This document shows positions 31,574 to 41,949 of a DNA stretch of 64,000 nt, piece by piece. Both the position numbers and the translations under genes were made by a program. The DNA is taken from NCBI GenBank assembly GCA_029851415.1, contig CM056742.1, positions 56,980,454 to 57,044,453 on the forward strand. Reading direction: 5' to 3'. Every line of letters starts with the position of its first letter. Position 1 is the first letter of the stretch. This DNA is from Eretmocerus hayati. Taxonomy: Eukaryota; Arthropoda; Insecta; Hymenoptera; Aphelinidae. The notes below the pieces were generated by a model, which searched no databases, was not told where the DNA came from, and was given only the letters and a program-made list of their open reading frames with translations.

Positions 31574-32032
31574 CTAGAACCACTTTGAGAAACGTTCGAA
31601 AACGGATCCCGAAAGACTTTCCATGGGCTTGAAGATGTTTATGGTCTCATAGCGATCCAACAGTTTCTCCAGAATTTGCAGGCGTTCGTATCTTAGCTGG
31701 AAGATCGCGGAAAGAATCGTTTTTCTGACTTGCGTGTCTTCGGTATAATACGCGGTACGGAAAATACGGAGGGAGATTCGGAAGAGCTCCATATGAGCTA
31801 CAAAATGCGACCAAACAGAGCTCTCTACCACTAATAGGTTCTGAGATATCCATCTCGGAAGATCATCAGTTCGATTTCCAGGTGTATTGAGACTTTTGAC
31901 CGGAAATGTCCTTCTCTTCATGTATTTCGGGACGCTAAATCCGAATCCGAGGTTGGTGAGACCCGTTCCTATTTTGATTCTGAGGAAATCGTGAGAATTA
32001 GCTGGAAATCGTGGAACTAGTGGATATAGCAT
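31574..32032 (-). CDS. Unrecognised 152-aa ORF next to an inverted partial duplicate
   Basis: A minus-strand ATG at 32032 opens 152 codons with mixed, protein-like composition: a basic N-terminal third, WSHFVAHMELFRISLRIFR near residue 78, YYTEDTQ near 100, and a Leu-rich ILEKLLDRYETINIFKPMESL near 120-142. Its C-terminal 25 residues are recognisable in the inverted copy at 31239, meaning that the protein sequence of that part is shared by both arms. I do not recognise a domain, and there are no signal or membrane segments. It may be an exon of a TE-encoded or host gene; no clear splice sites were found. Confidence 0.35.
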   Translation of the reverse strand: MLYPLVPRFPANSHDFLRIKIGTGLTNLGFGFSVPKYMKRRTFPVKSLNTPGNRTDDLPRWISQNLLVVESSVWSHFVAHMELFRISLRIFRTAYYTEDTQVRKTILSAIFQLRYERLQILEKLLDRYETINIFKPMESLSGSVFERFSKWF

Positions 32033-32069
32033 TACAACTCAGATCAATATACATCAATCTACATATTTG

Positions 32070-32375
32070 GGGCTGGAAACCTGGACTCGGGGATCTTCGG
32101 GGTTGCTGAACCCGAATACACAGTCAGAATTATGATCCCCTGACATTCAAAATAGCGATTCCAGAACAGCGGAATGAGAATTTCCGAAAACTGCTCACTT
32201 TAGCTCCAGAAACTCTTCTCGGGGGTTTTCGGGGTCATTGATCACGAATATGATTTCAAAATTATGATTCTGTCCAATCCGAGATGGCGGTTCCAAAAAA
32301 TCGGGAGGAAAATTCCCTAGAAAATACTTAATTCAGCTCCGAACACTCTTCTCGAGAGTTTTCGGGCGGCTGAAT
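32070..32375. repeat. Minisatellite, ~125-133-bp unit, 2.4 copies
   Basis: CTCGGGGATCTTCGGGGTT (32094), CTCGGGGGTTTTCGGGGTC (32218) and CTCGAGAGTTTTCGGGCGG (32351) head successive units that also share GATGGCGGTTCCA-type and TTAGCTCC/CAGCTCC segments. The reverse form of the same unit occurs at 52800-53000. Confidence 0.7.
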
Positions 32376-33687
32376 ACGGAAGAGAGATCAGGGAGGCAAG
32401 TTCACCAAATCTAAGATAGCGGATCAAGATGACGGACGGAACACGATCATGAAGATAGGCTCCTCCGTAGGGTGCACGTGCTGCTAAGATGATGCCAACG
32501 CAGTCGACTATTGTCAATATGGCCGCCTCGGGGGAGGCGATCTAATCGGATAAAGAAAAACAACAGACCAGAGCAGACATTTGCTCTGTTTGACGGTTGT
32601 CCGGCTGTTGGAGATTCATGATAAACATTGCTGTACTATTGTGACTATTCAATTCAGAAGCTTGAATAATTGACGTATTATCAAAGTGTGATGATGGCTT
32701 CTATCCGACACATTGATTCAAGCTAGTCAAGTGAGTAATCGCTCATAAACTCACACCATGGATAATATCGATCAGTTCATCATAATACTCTGGTTCTCCG
32801 TGAACATCTCCAGCCTTCAAATGTTCCTGGCGATCTTCAGAGTTGAATATTCACAACAGTACAGCAATGTGTTTCCATGAATCTCCAACAACCGAACAAT
32901 CGTCAAACGGAACAAATGTCTGTTCCAATTTGTTGTTTTTCCAACCAATCAAATCATCCCTTTCGAGCCGGCCATATTGGCAAAAGTCGACTGCGGCCGC
33001 ACACTATCAGAAATTTTATTTTTCCTCACTTTTAGTGAGAAAAACCTCATAACTTTCGATGGAGATGAGTTTTTGTTATGATTCAAAATAGAAATGAAAG
33101 TTAAGACCCACGCGCATAGGTGGAAATTGTTTTGCGCAACCGATTTTCATTTGCCGGCTCGGGAAAATCTGTAGGAGCTGGAAATGAGAAAACTACCTAT
33201 GTATGAAGATCGGGTGGACTGTCATTCCAGCTTGGAATGTAATTTCACTGTTATATTAGAATCTGCAACCATATATCCCCATGAAAGATAATTTTCTGGG
33301 CCCGTAAAATCCGGAAAATCCGGGAAACCCTGAAAACCCCGGAGATTCTTAAAAACTGCATTTTGGTTTTGAATAAATTTTTCTCAAGAATTTTTTAAAT
33401 AAGCCCTCACCTGCCATGTAGTGATGCTCGATAAACCTCCAGAGAGAAATGAAAAGAATGGCCAGTCAATTCTCAGGTGGCAGTGATCTTAAGGTTGTAG
33501 TGAAGAAGTTGGTTTATATTTCAAACCTACAATTCTTGGAAGTCATCCACTTTGTACTGTTGTCCGAGCCTAGTTCACGTATATCGATAGCACCAGAACT
33601 GATATACGAAGATCAACGGAGAAAATATGGAATTCGGAATTCTTTATTATAAATGTACATTAATGACCAGCACCTTTCATGATCAAC

Positions 33688-34284
33688 TTAATTAGGGTAA
33701 TATAGGTAACAATGAGTTTTTTCGATGTACTTCTCCATCTCAGTTGTTATGAGATGCTCTTCATGCCTAGCGAATCTCAGGTCAATATCTTGTCGGGAGA
33801 TGAGTGGATCACTCATAAAATTTGCTCGATTGAAAGCATCACCTGATCTATCTTTCCTATTCACCTGCCTGGCATGGTCCATGAGGTTTTTCCTATGGAA
33901 TTTGTGCCAAGATTCTTGAGCATCTTCAGTATAATATGCTAGAGGTAAGGGGGAAACTACAGACACCTCCCAAGAATGCATCAAGAATCTGTGAGAGCTT
34001 AGATTCAAACTCGCCCGCTCATACAGCTGGGAATGTGGATTGTGTGTTCTATGACACAGATCTCTATACTTCTCAATAATCAATGGTTTATTGCACTTGG
34101 CTAATCTTAAACTCAAGGCCTTCTTGTCAACTAGTTCAACATCAACTTTCAGGCATTCGGCGAACTTTCTCGTATCTGCATAACACCGTCTCGCCAGATC
34201 GTCAGTGTTGGTAGTGCCATGGCTTTGGAGAACTTGTTCCCGCCTAACTCAAAAGTTATCATGGATTTCCAATTGCACCTCCAT
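33688..34284 (-). pseudogene. Transib/RAG1-like transposase, C-terminal part, one in-frame stop
   Basis: Reading from ATG 34284 on the minus strand: HDNF, an in-frame TGA, then SHGTTNT...ARRC (the counterpart of the GTTNDGNTARR-type block of Transib transposases), a 70-residue helical linker, and LPLAYYTEDAQESWHKFHRKN...HARQ..RKDRSGDAFNRANFMSDPLIS. The last block matches the RAG1/Transib C-terminal pattern (acidic residue in a S/T-E-D/E-A/G context, N-K-F-R-R/H-R-N, A-R-Q/K, D-P-L/I-I-S), which contains the third catalytic carboxylate of the DDE centre. The N-terminal zinc and first two catalytic Asp regions are absent here. Assignment is from memory of the family pattern. Confidence 0.6.
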
Positions 34285-34327
34285 TGTAGTAACAATATCA
34301 TGTATATGAGGGGTGAATCATACTTGA

Positions 34328-34713
34328 GGCGATGCGGTCGCCGTGCAACCCGGAGGAATTATATCTCATTTAGATGTAAATCAAAACATTTTCACGGAAC
34401 GAAGTTGAGTGAGACGAGTTGTTTACTACTTGTTATCATCTGAATTGCGGGAGACAACTCACTATTTGTCACTAATCACAGGAGTTTCAGAGGTGAACGA
34501 AAATAATTCGCCCGCGGGTACTTTCTAACCTATAAATGGGCACATTTCTGTTCACAAAAATCTCAAAATCTTTCCCAATTTGGGCTGAACGAAGAGTTAT
34601 TTAGGCTAAGTTAGATGATAATTAAGCCTGGATAACTCGTCGTTTAGCCCAAATTGGAAAAGATTTTGAGAGTTTTGTGAACAAAGTTCAGCGTGCACGG
34701 CGACCGCATCGCC
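34328..34713. mobile_element. 386-bp TIR element private to duplication copy I
   Basis: Ends GGCGATGCGGTCGCCGTGCA at 34328-34347 and its exact inverse at 34694-34713. The interior is a hairpin, with TTTCCCAATTTGGGCTGAACGA near 34577 mirrored by TCGTTTAGCCCAAATTGGAA near 34640. The corresponding place in copy II (about 48785) is uninterrupted, giving a natural empty site. Confidence 0.8.
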
Positions 34714-34959
34714 CTAATGGGAGATCGTTTAGCTAGGACATACCAAGACCGCGATAATTGAATAGTCGGATGCTGGGACTGAAAATTCTGTCGGTATGAT
34801 AATCAATCCTCAAATACTAGGAAGGCTATCAAACCGGTGAATAACCAGATGCTCACACCGGGGATTCTGTGAATAAATAATCTATCCTGAAAAACCAGGA
34901 AGGCTATCAATCCGGTGAATAACCAACGGCGTATACAGGATTCGGATTTGGGGAGGGCG

Positions 34960-35095
34960 GTCGCGTATATATACACATATATATCTATATATACACACAC
35001 GACCCTATATACTCTTTCTCTCTCTCTCACACACACACGCGCGCGCGCGCGAACTCACACACACACACACACACACGCACACACACACACACGAA
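34960..35095. repeat. Compound (TA)n/(CT)n/(CA)n/(GC)n microsatellite
   Basis: TATATATACACATATATA, CTCTCTCTCTC, CACACACACGCGCGCGCG and a long (CA)n stretch follow each other. The alternating purine-pyrimidine GCGCGC/CACACA tract is of a type that can adopt Z-DNA. Confidence 0.9.
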
Positions 35096-35220
35096 ATCCG
35101 CTATAATCCGCTTACAGAGGGGCGGAAAATAGAAATTTTTTTTACTTTTCCACATTCTTATCCTACATTTACTACACAGGCGATGAGTCTTACTGGGATT
35201 CGATTCAAAGAAAATTATTT

Positions 35221-35238
35221 GGGGGGGGGGGGGGGGGG
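35221..35238. repeat. G18 homopolymer
   Basis: Eighteen consecutive G bases. Mononucleotide G runs of this length are rare and often mis-assembled. Confidence 0.9.
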
Positions 35239-36051
35239 TGACGATCGCTCCTTTCGCCTCCCCCTGTATCCGCGCTTGTGCATAACCGGATACTCAAACC
35301 GGGAATTCGGTCGGTATAACAATCAATCCCGAAAACCTAGAAAGGCTTTCAAACCCGCAAATAACAGCATGCCCGAGTCAAAAATCCTGTCAGAAAACAA
35401 TCAATCCCCAAAACTTAGGAAGGTAATCAAACCCGCAAATAACCAAATGTTCGAACCGGAAAATCAGACGATAGGAGAATCAACTCTCGAAACCTAAGAA
35501 GGCTCAAATTGGCAAATAACCGGATGCTTGGACTGAAAATTCTGTGAGCTCAAGAATCAACCCCCAAAACCTAAGTAGGCTGACAAAACTGGATGCTCGG
35601 ACCGAAAACTCTGTCGGTAACAAAATCCACCCCTAAAACCTGGGAAGGCTGTCAAACCTGCAAATAACTGGATGCTATGACTGAAAGTTTCGTCAGCTCA
35701 ACAATCAACCCCCAAAACCTAGAAAGGCTGACAAACCCGCGAGTAACCAGATGCTTGGTCCGAAAATCCTGTCGGTGACGAAACCAACCCCTAAAACCTA
35801 GGAAGGCTGTCAAGCCGGCGAATAACCGGATGCTCGGACCGAAAATTCTGTCGGTGACAAGATCAACCCCTGAAATATATCACTATAGATTCCAGATTTG
35901 GCGGAACAATCACTAGAATTGCCTTCGAGTTCGTAATGATGTCGTAAGATATCAGTCAAAATCATCAAGCGGGATTCTATGGGTATAAGGGATTATTACT
36001 TTCCATATGAGACATTTTGATTCCAACCAAAAAATTACGTGACAAAAATTC

Positions 36052-36498
36052 TTACCTAGAGTCATTCTTTTTATAACTTGACCTTAGTTCATTATTTCTC
36101 ATCGCAGTCTGACTCATTGTGAAGTTAATCTCAAGATCACTCAAATGAGTGAAGATATGTTCATTTTCAACTAACCCAAGGCGAGTCAACTGAATTTTTA
36201 GATGAACAAATACCTCATGATACTGCAAAATTTCAGTACCGTTAGGTATCAGAAGCCTCGAACCAAAGGTGGGCTTCAAAATCAAGTCAGTTCTTTGATT
36301 TTCCCAGCACAATATCGGCAAGGAATCATTTTGGTCACGGATTCTTACTTTTTGTGGTTTTTCCATTAAAGGTCGAAAGGGATGAGTTTCAAAGAGAATC
36401 TGTGGAATAGTTTTCCGCAGATTTTCCAGAGATCTACAAGGTAATGTGTCTACATTCATGGAGGAATTATGAACAATAGCTATAACTTTCTCAGACAA
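36052..36498 (-). CDS. Unrecognised 148-aa ORF, reverse arm of an inverted coding pair
   Basis: A minus-strand ATG at 36498 opens 148 codons of well-mixed composition (SLENLRKTIPQIL, PQKVRIRDQNDSLPILC, LQYHEVFVHLKIQL, HLSDLEINF). Its residues 25-75 align with the plus-strand ORF at 36558-36791 (LR.TI..I, P, K.R..D..DSL.I.C, a P and DP/IP), and the underlying DNA is recognisably related. I cannot name the family. The two arms face outward from a centre near 36530. Confidence 0.4.
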   Translation of the reverse strand: MSEKVIAIVHNSSMNVDTLPCRSLENLRKTIPQILFETHPFRPLMEKPQKVRIRDQNDSLPILCWENQRTDLILKPTFGSRLLIPNGTEILQYHEVFVHLKIQLTRLGLVENEHIFTHLSDLEINFTMSQTAMRNNELRSSYKKNDSR

Positions 36499-36557
36499 GA
36501 GAGGAGATCGCAGAAATTTGATGAATTTCTTGAAATTTTCTCAAATACGAACAACGG

Positions 36558-36791
36558 ATGCAATTTCCTATATACGTGACTACATTATTCGGTACATACT
36601 TGAATTATCTACGAAATACTATTCTAAACATTTTCCGACGGAACTCATCCCTTCCAACCTATGATGGAGAAAGAAGAAAAAAGGCGAGAACTTGGGATAG
36701 AGACGATTCCTTGACTATCTTTTGTAACAGGATAATCGAAGAATCGACATCGTCTCAGAATCCACTGACGGATTTCCTTGATCCTCGATAA
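36558..36791 (+). CDS. Unrecognised ORF fragment homologous to the reverse-strand ORF at 36052
   Basis: The frame encodes 77 residues with LRNTILNIF, KKARTWDRDDSLTIFC and NPLTDF, parallel to the inverted partner. It ends at TAA 36789-36791. Downstream on the same strand, 36973-37176 encodes a hydrophobic, helix-rich exon-like stretch that ends at a good GTAAGT donor, so this may be the first exon of a spliced gene. Confidence 0.35.
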   Translation: MQFPIYVTTLFGTYLNYLRNTILNIFRRNSSLPTYDGERRKKARTWDRDDSLTIFCNRIIEESTSSQNPLTDFLDPR

Positions 36792-36972
36792 ATCCATCGT
36801 GGAGACACCCAGAATCAAACCCAGAAAGAATTTCTTCATTTCATCGCCTCTCGACTTTCTGTCCGTTTGGGCTCACCATCCCTCATCCACAATCATTTGT
36901 TTAAATCGATGAGCCTATAATTTCGTGAAAACGCCATCAGAGAGAGTCGGGATTCTAACAACCACAATCTAG

Positions 36973-37176
36973 TTGATACGCTCAGATCAACAAATATGCA
37001 ACAAATTCTCCATTCTCGAAACAGTGTGTCTTATCGATATCCTCGCGGACTGCATTGTGCATCCAGATATCAGTTACGAATTGATAGTGTCGAAAGTGAT
37101 TCTGCCTGTGAGAAGAATTCAACAAACTCATCGTTTGCTACCAGTCATTGCAACCCTCATCATTGAACTATGGTAA
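36973..37176 (+). CDS. Putative exon, hydrophobic helical protein segment
   Basis: An open frame with ETVCLIDILADCIVHPDISYELIVSKVILPVRRI and LLPVIATLIIELW type helices (given as family-neutral motifs) is followed immediately by GTAAGTATT at 37173, a near-perfect donor. A compatible acceptor could lie near 39880 (CATCAAAG, weak), before another open stretch (39881-40102, DLRLQTLRFLFEFQ, LSYWEECIKS). HEAT/armadillo-like helices are a guess only. Confidence 0.3.
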   Translation: MIRSDQQICNKFSILETVCLIDILADCIVHPDISYELIVSKVILPVRRIQQTHRLLPVIATLIIELW

Positions 37177-37189
37177 GTATTCAAGTTGT

Positions 37190-37860
37190 AACGGCTGCGC
37201 CTCGGGAATATATGAATGTATGCGTATGTCTGAGCTTTGATGTGTAAATGTGATTAAATTGAATAGATGAAATGTATGAACGCGTAGTATGTGTGATAAA
37301 TGGATGTGATACGCGAAGTGTGTGTACTGAATGAGTGTAATTATATAATGTTGTATTAAATGAATGTAATGTATGCATGTATGGTGTGTGTATTTAAATT
37401 GATGTATTACGTGAATATTATGTAGTTTTTGAATGTTAATTATGTAGTACGTGTATCGAATGAATACAATGTTGTACTGAATGAATATGATGCATGAATA
37501 TGTAGTGCGAGTATCAAACGGATGTAATACGTGAAGTTTGCATACTGAATGAATGTTAATTATGTAGTGTGAATGCAGTGTTTGAATGTACTTATGTGGT
37601 ATGTGTATTGACTGAATGTAATGTATGAATGCGATTAAGTAATGTGTGAAATGCGTGAATATAATTATGTATTGTGTGTATTGAATAAATGTTTTGTTTG
37701 AATGTACTCATGTAGTGTGTGTATCAACTGAATGTAATGTATCAATGTGATTGTATAGTGTGTGTACTGAATGGATGTAATTATGTAACGTATGTAACGA
37801 GTATGAATGTACTATGTTATGCGTGAATATTGTGCATATTTTGAGTTGAGAAGATGAGAT
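37190..37860. repeat. Degenerate TGTA/GAATGTAATG-rich minisatellite
   Basis: Repeated TGAATGTAAT, ATGTAGTGTGTGTA and GTATTGAATGAATG words at irregular spacing of about 20-60 bp fill 670 bp, with strong T/G strand asymmetry. No gene. Confidence 0.75.
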
Positions 37861-38369
37861 GAATGTAATACGCAGTTTTTCCGTTCGAACGTTGAACGGT
37901 TGAAACAAAATAGAAAGTGAAAGCGAGTAGAGGAAAAGCGCAACAGGATGACGAGGGATCGAAGGGTGATGAAAAAAAAGTAACGGACTGGGCAAGGGAC
38001 GGAGGAAACATCGCGGGTCCACGGTCAAAGATGAACCACGCCGAGCCTAAATTCCTCGCAATGAGGTGTTACATGCTATGCACCCAGACAGTTATGTCAG
38101 TCTTGGCTCGGCCTATGTTCACTACACGCACCTGCTGCGCATTGACTTTTCGACCCCCCCGCGATCTAAGTTATAGATTTTTCCCTACCAAAAAACACCT
38201 CAAATTCTTCGAATCGTCGAATAGGAACCCTTCCAGTACCAAATTCCAAACATTCCTAAATTCGGTAAAAAGGGGCTGCAGGAGGGCGCAGCAGCTCAGT
38301 TTTTCATCGGTTTTTCTCGGTGTCGGTCCATTCGTTGGCCAGTTTTTCGATCGCCATTCTCTCATCGTC

Positions 38370-38960
38370 TCGAGATTGAATGTTGTGTGTGTCTGGTGTG
38401 ATTTTGACCAAGTGAGATCGAGTGAAATTTAGTGATCTTGGATACCCACCGAGAACATCAGAACCAATATCTCGACCAGGAAACGAGATGAATATTCGTG
38501 TTTACTTGTGATTTTGACCGAAAGTAAATCGTGTGAAGTTGAACGTTATGTGTGTTTATTGTGATTTTGACTAAGTGCAACTGAATAAGATCAAGTGATC
38601 TTGAATAACCACCGGGGAGATTGAAACCGATACCTTGACTAGGAAATAGAATCAGTATTGTGTTGATTGTGAACCTCATGGGAAGTAAATCGACTGAAGT
38701 AGAGTGATTTCGTGAATAAGCAAGAGAATATCGAGGCTGATAAATCGATATAAATCAAGGTCAATATTTCTGTTGATTGTAAATTTGACCGAGAACAAAT
38801 CGAGTGAAATTGAGTGATTTGTGATTAGAAACAAGGATATCAAGGCCGATAATATTTGTGTTTCGACTGAGTGTAATCGAAGGAACCTAAGCAAATTGTG
38901 AATAAACCATCAATATTATCTGGATCGATATCTCGGTCAGAAATTCAAGATCAATATTCA
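38370..38960. repeat. Diverged tandem repeat, unit ~120 bp, about five copies
   Basis: TGTGATTTTGACCAAGTGAGATCGAGTGAAATTTAGTGATCTTGG-type cores recur near 38395, 38505, 38560, 38690 and 38770, interleaved with CCACCGAGAA/CGATACCTTGACTAGGAAAT-type linkers. Confidence 0.65.
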
Positions 38961-39647
38961 GTGATCAGAAGTTGAGAAACAGCAACCATCGATTTTTCGA
39001 GAATCCTCAATATCGCCGAGAACAGTTAAACTGTCGATACTGACAACATTCAGCATATGAGGTATAAATAAACCACATCAAGAGAGTTTGAAGCAGTTCT
39101 CCTTCATTGACTCCATATTTGTCATCATCATCAGCAGAGACCGAGTAAGGTAAGTAACCAACGCCCGGATAATTTATCATCAGAATATATTCCATTTAGG
39201 CAACGAAAGGTATCTATTACTATACTGTGACTTGACAGAAGAAGGTACATCATACACGAGTTCTTCGAACTTACCAACCACGTTTCGACTGAACAAGTAA
39301 TTCTCAATATCCGGTCGTACCAATCCTCCCGCCTCACGCCCATAACCCATAACCCATCGACCATAACCCATAACCCAAAACCCGTGTCAATTCGAAATTC
39401 GCCAAATCTGTAACCTATACTACAATTCATGATCCTATTCGTTCGGGAATTCGATCTTGACAATTCTCATTAGTCCCAAATTCAGGACGTGCATTCTGAC
39501 CATCATCAACTGAAAACCGATTCCTTCACTCGCTTACTCCCGGAGAATATTAGCTCCGCTATTGCCTCGAAACTAGGGGATATTAGAAAATGAATTGTAG
39601 AATCGTTGAATATTTTGAATGGAATTGATTTGATTGTTTGACCTAGT

Positions 39648-39785
39648 ATTACTATCAGGGGAACGCTACTATATACCGTACACTGGTTGAACAGATAGCC
39701 CTTGTTAATTATTAATTATTATCACTATCACGAGAACGCTACTATACATCGCACAACGGTTGAACAGATTGCTCTTGATAATCAT
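39648..39785. repeat. Tandem duplication, period ~83 bp
   Basis: GAACGCTACTATATACCGTACACTGGTTGAACAGATAGCCCTTG and GAACGCTACTATACATCGCACAACGGTTGAACAGATTGCTCTTG are successive copies. An imperfect CCATAACCCATAACCC run lies upstream at 39338-39384. Confidence 0.8.
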
Positions 39786-40739
39786 AAGGCATATGAGTGA
39801 GTGAGTGATTGCACAAGAGTAATCAACGATTCTGTAATAAAGTGCAACTTTGTTCTGAGTCTATAATCTCTATCGTCATCAAAGATTTCGTGAGAGCGGC
39901 AAGTGTGAAGGATCTGCGACTTCAGACATTGAGATTTCTTTTTGAGTTCCAAATTTGTCGTGAGCAACTCAGTTCTACCGATCTCAATCTGTCATATTGG
40001 GAAGAATGCATAAAGTCGAATATCTCTCTCTGGACGAAGCTGTTGGTTGATGAATGTGTATTGATATTCTCTCCCAAAGAACACGAAATGGTTTCAAGCT
40101 AACGGGTCATGACCATACTTCAATCATTTCACTGTAAACTTTCTAAAATCATTCAATGCAAATTTTTCAGAATAAGTAAACGAATACTTCTGGAAATGAG
40201 TAGAGATCTGAATAGGGATGTCACCTTTATCTTTTCCAAAGTCAATCAGTTTGTTTCATTTCAATGAAATTCTTGCTTAGTATTTTTGATCCTTCCTAGG
40301 AGTTGGACTTGGCTTCTGAAGAAGAGAAATAATTGGGAGAATATCCAATTTGGAATTTCTCTCTCCAAATACTCAAAATTCAAAGAACTAAGATTGACTT
40401 CTGAGAGATTTTCATGAAGTTGTGTACGGACGATATATTGAAGTATCCATGCTGTACCCCCCGTATTTCAGCATATGCCAGTGAATTTCCCGGAAATACG
40501 GAAAATTAAAAGAACTAATTCATAGTTTATGATACTTGGCAAAAGTGTACTAGGAAACCATGTTGATATCTGATAAGATTATCCTCACTTTCATATGGGT
40601 AGGTACACTCGCTCTCCCGCTCACGATCTAATGTCATCAATGGTCTTGAATTTGTTTATATGGCTCGATTGATACCGATAAAGATATGTTATCTCTCATA
40701 GACTGATTCAATCACTATTTCTCACCAAGCTTACAAAGG

Positions 40740-41065
40740 GAGGTCCAACTTTGCGGGTCCTGCATTCATCCCAAACTCTGGGAATTGTCCTGTGAATAAT
40801 GAAGGTGTCTCAAAGGATTTATCCCATGGCCTTCCTATCCTGAGATATAGCCATGGAGATTAGCATTGCCCATATAGGCCCATGTAAAAATGACACATAT
40901 ATGGATATACTGGCAATGCTAATCTCCATGGCTGTATCCCGGATTGAGAAGCCCGAAGCCCATAGGACTGAATCCTCTGAGATTCCTCCATCCTCACAAG
41001 AACAAGACGATTCCCAGAGTTTGGGATGAATCCAGAACCCGTGAGATTAGACCTCCTCTTGTTGG
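40740..41065. mobile_element. ~325-bp palindromic MITE
   Basis: The outer inverted pair is AGGTCCAACTTTGCGGGTCCTG against AACCCGTGAGATTAGACCT. Inner pairs are CATTCATCCCAAACTCTGGGAAT / ATTCCCAGAGTTTGGGATGAAT and CCATGGAGATTAGCATTGCC / GGCAATGCTAATCTCCATGG around CATATAGGCCCATG. No coding capacity. Part of the centre is shared with 17049-17110. From 40105 to 40740 I see no feature. Confidence 0.7.
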
Positions 41066-41329
41066 ACCAGAACAGTATACTCCGATTGTTTCAGTATCAG
41101 GAGTAGAAAAATTCACCTTTATCAAAATCGAAATCTGTATCAATATGAAGAAAATTCATCTGTGAAATCGTTCGATCAAATACATTTCTTCGTCTCTTGT
41201 TACTGGTGCAAGTATGTCTCATCGGTCGCATATAACTATGTCGCATCAGGGAACTGTTATTTTTAATTTATTCCCCCAGAAAAATAAGGAGAGGGAGTCA
41301 GATTAAAATGAGGATATTCAACTCAATAC

Positions 41330-41795
41330 TGGGACAGTTAAGGATATTCAAGTTGCTGTTCAGGATCAAGAAGTTAATCGAAGTCCTGTTGAAGGGGTGA
41401 AAAATGAAGTAGGTCGCAAGGCCAAAAAAGTGGAAGTCGTCAAAGAAGGAAGTGGAAGAGGAAGTAGACCTAAGGAAGAAAATACAGAAGAACTGTCTAG
41501 ATGGACCATTTCAAGGAGAGCTTCTGATTTGACAGAGGAGAAAGGTTTTGATGTAAGGTTGTTCCAAGCTGCGCTCAAAATGAGCCTGAAGAAGGAGAAA
41601 AATGAAGCTGGAGACGCGGAGCGTCTTCGAGCTGCACAGGAAAATTGGACCGGACCACAACTCGTGAATGATGATGGAATATCACAGCATGGCTCAAATG
41701 ATATGAATCCTGCGCCTGATATCGAGCAAGATATCGTCACCCGTGCCTTGGGTGTGAGAGTAAAACATCACAGTAATCAGGTGACTCGTACGTAA
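41330..41795 (+). CDS. Unrecognised charged ORF, probable internal or last exon
   Basis: An open frame with DIQVAVQDQEV, a Lys/Glu-rich helix (ELSRWTISRRASDLTEEKGFDVRLFQAALKMSLKKEK), EWENW-like QENWTGPQL and IEQDIVTRALGV ends at TAA 41793-41795. A polypyrimidine-CCCCCAG acceptor-like site at 41279 precedes it, but a TAA separates that site from the frame; GGGACAG at 41336 is an alternative. Codon composition is protein-like. Possible coiled-coil; function unknown. 41800-41950 holds nothing that I can name. Confidence 0.35.
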
Positions 41796-41949
41796 TCGCG
41801 ACACACGCCTGAATCGGCCGCCAACCTCTATCTCACCATCGATCTGTCTAAGGGAAAGTACTCGTACTCGGTGAAAGATCTTCGATCAAGAAACTGCAAT
41901 ATCTTACCAGGTTAAGACGCGATGAGGTAATCGGAAAGGAATCCCTCAC

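Larger units (their letters stand above)
33030..35880 (-). repeat. Inverted segmental duplication, copy I
   Basis: The reverse complement of this segment matches about 48060-51050: the 85-bp minisatellite, the Transib-like coding part, TTATATTAGAATCTGCAACCATATA, GTAGTTTTCTCATTTCCAGC and AATTTTCGATAGAGATAAGC-type blocks occur in the same order. It carries a private 386-bp element (34328-34713) and microsatellites absent from the other copy. Confidence 0.8.
34770..35880. repeat. Tandem ~85-90-bp minisatellite with inserted simple repeats
   Basis: The unit pattern is AATAACCGGATGCTCGGACC, GAAAATTCTGTCGGT, CAATCAACCCC, AAAACCTAGGAAGGCT and GTCAAACC. At least nine diverged copies are visible between 34770 and 35870, interrupted at 34945-35240 by simple-sequence DNA. 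Confidence 0.85.

Noticed and set aside
37917..38432. 171-codon plus-strand ORF
   Set aside because: It runs from a charged stretch into the 120-bp tandem repeat, with no recognisable domain, and the last part is translated repeat. Evidence was too weak to list it as a gene.
39338..39384. CCATAACCCATAACCC run considered as telomeric repeat
   Set aside because: It is short and irregular, and the unit is not the arthropod TTAGG type or a known variant. It is more likely a small minisatellite.
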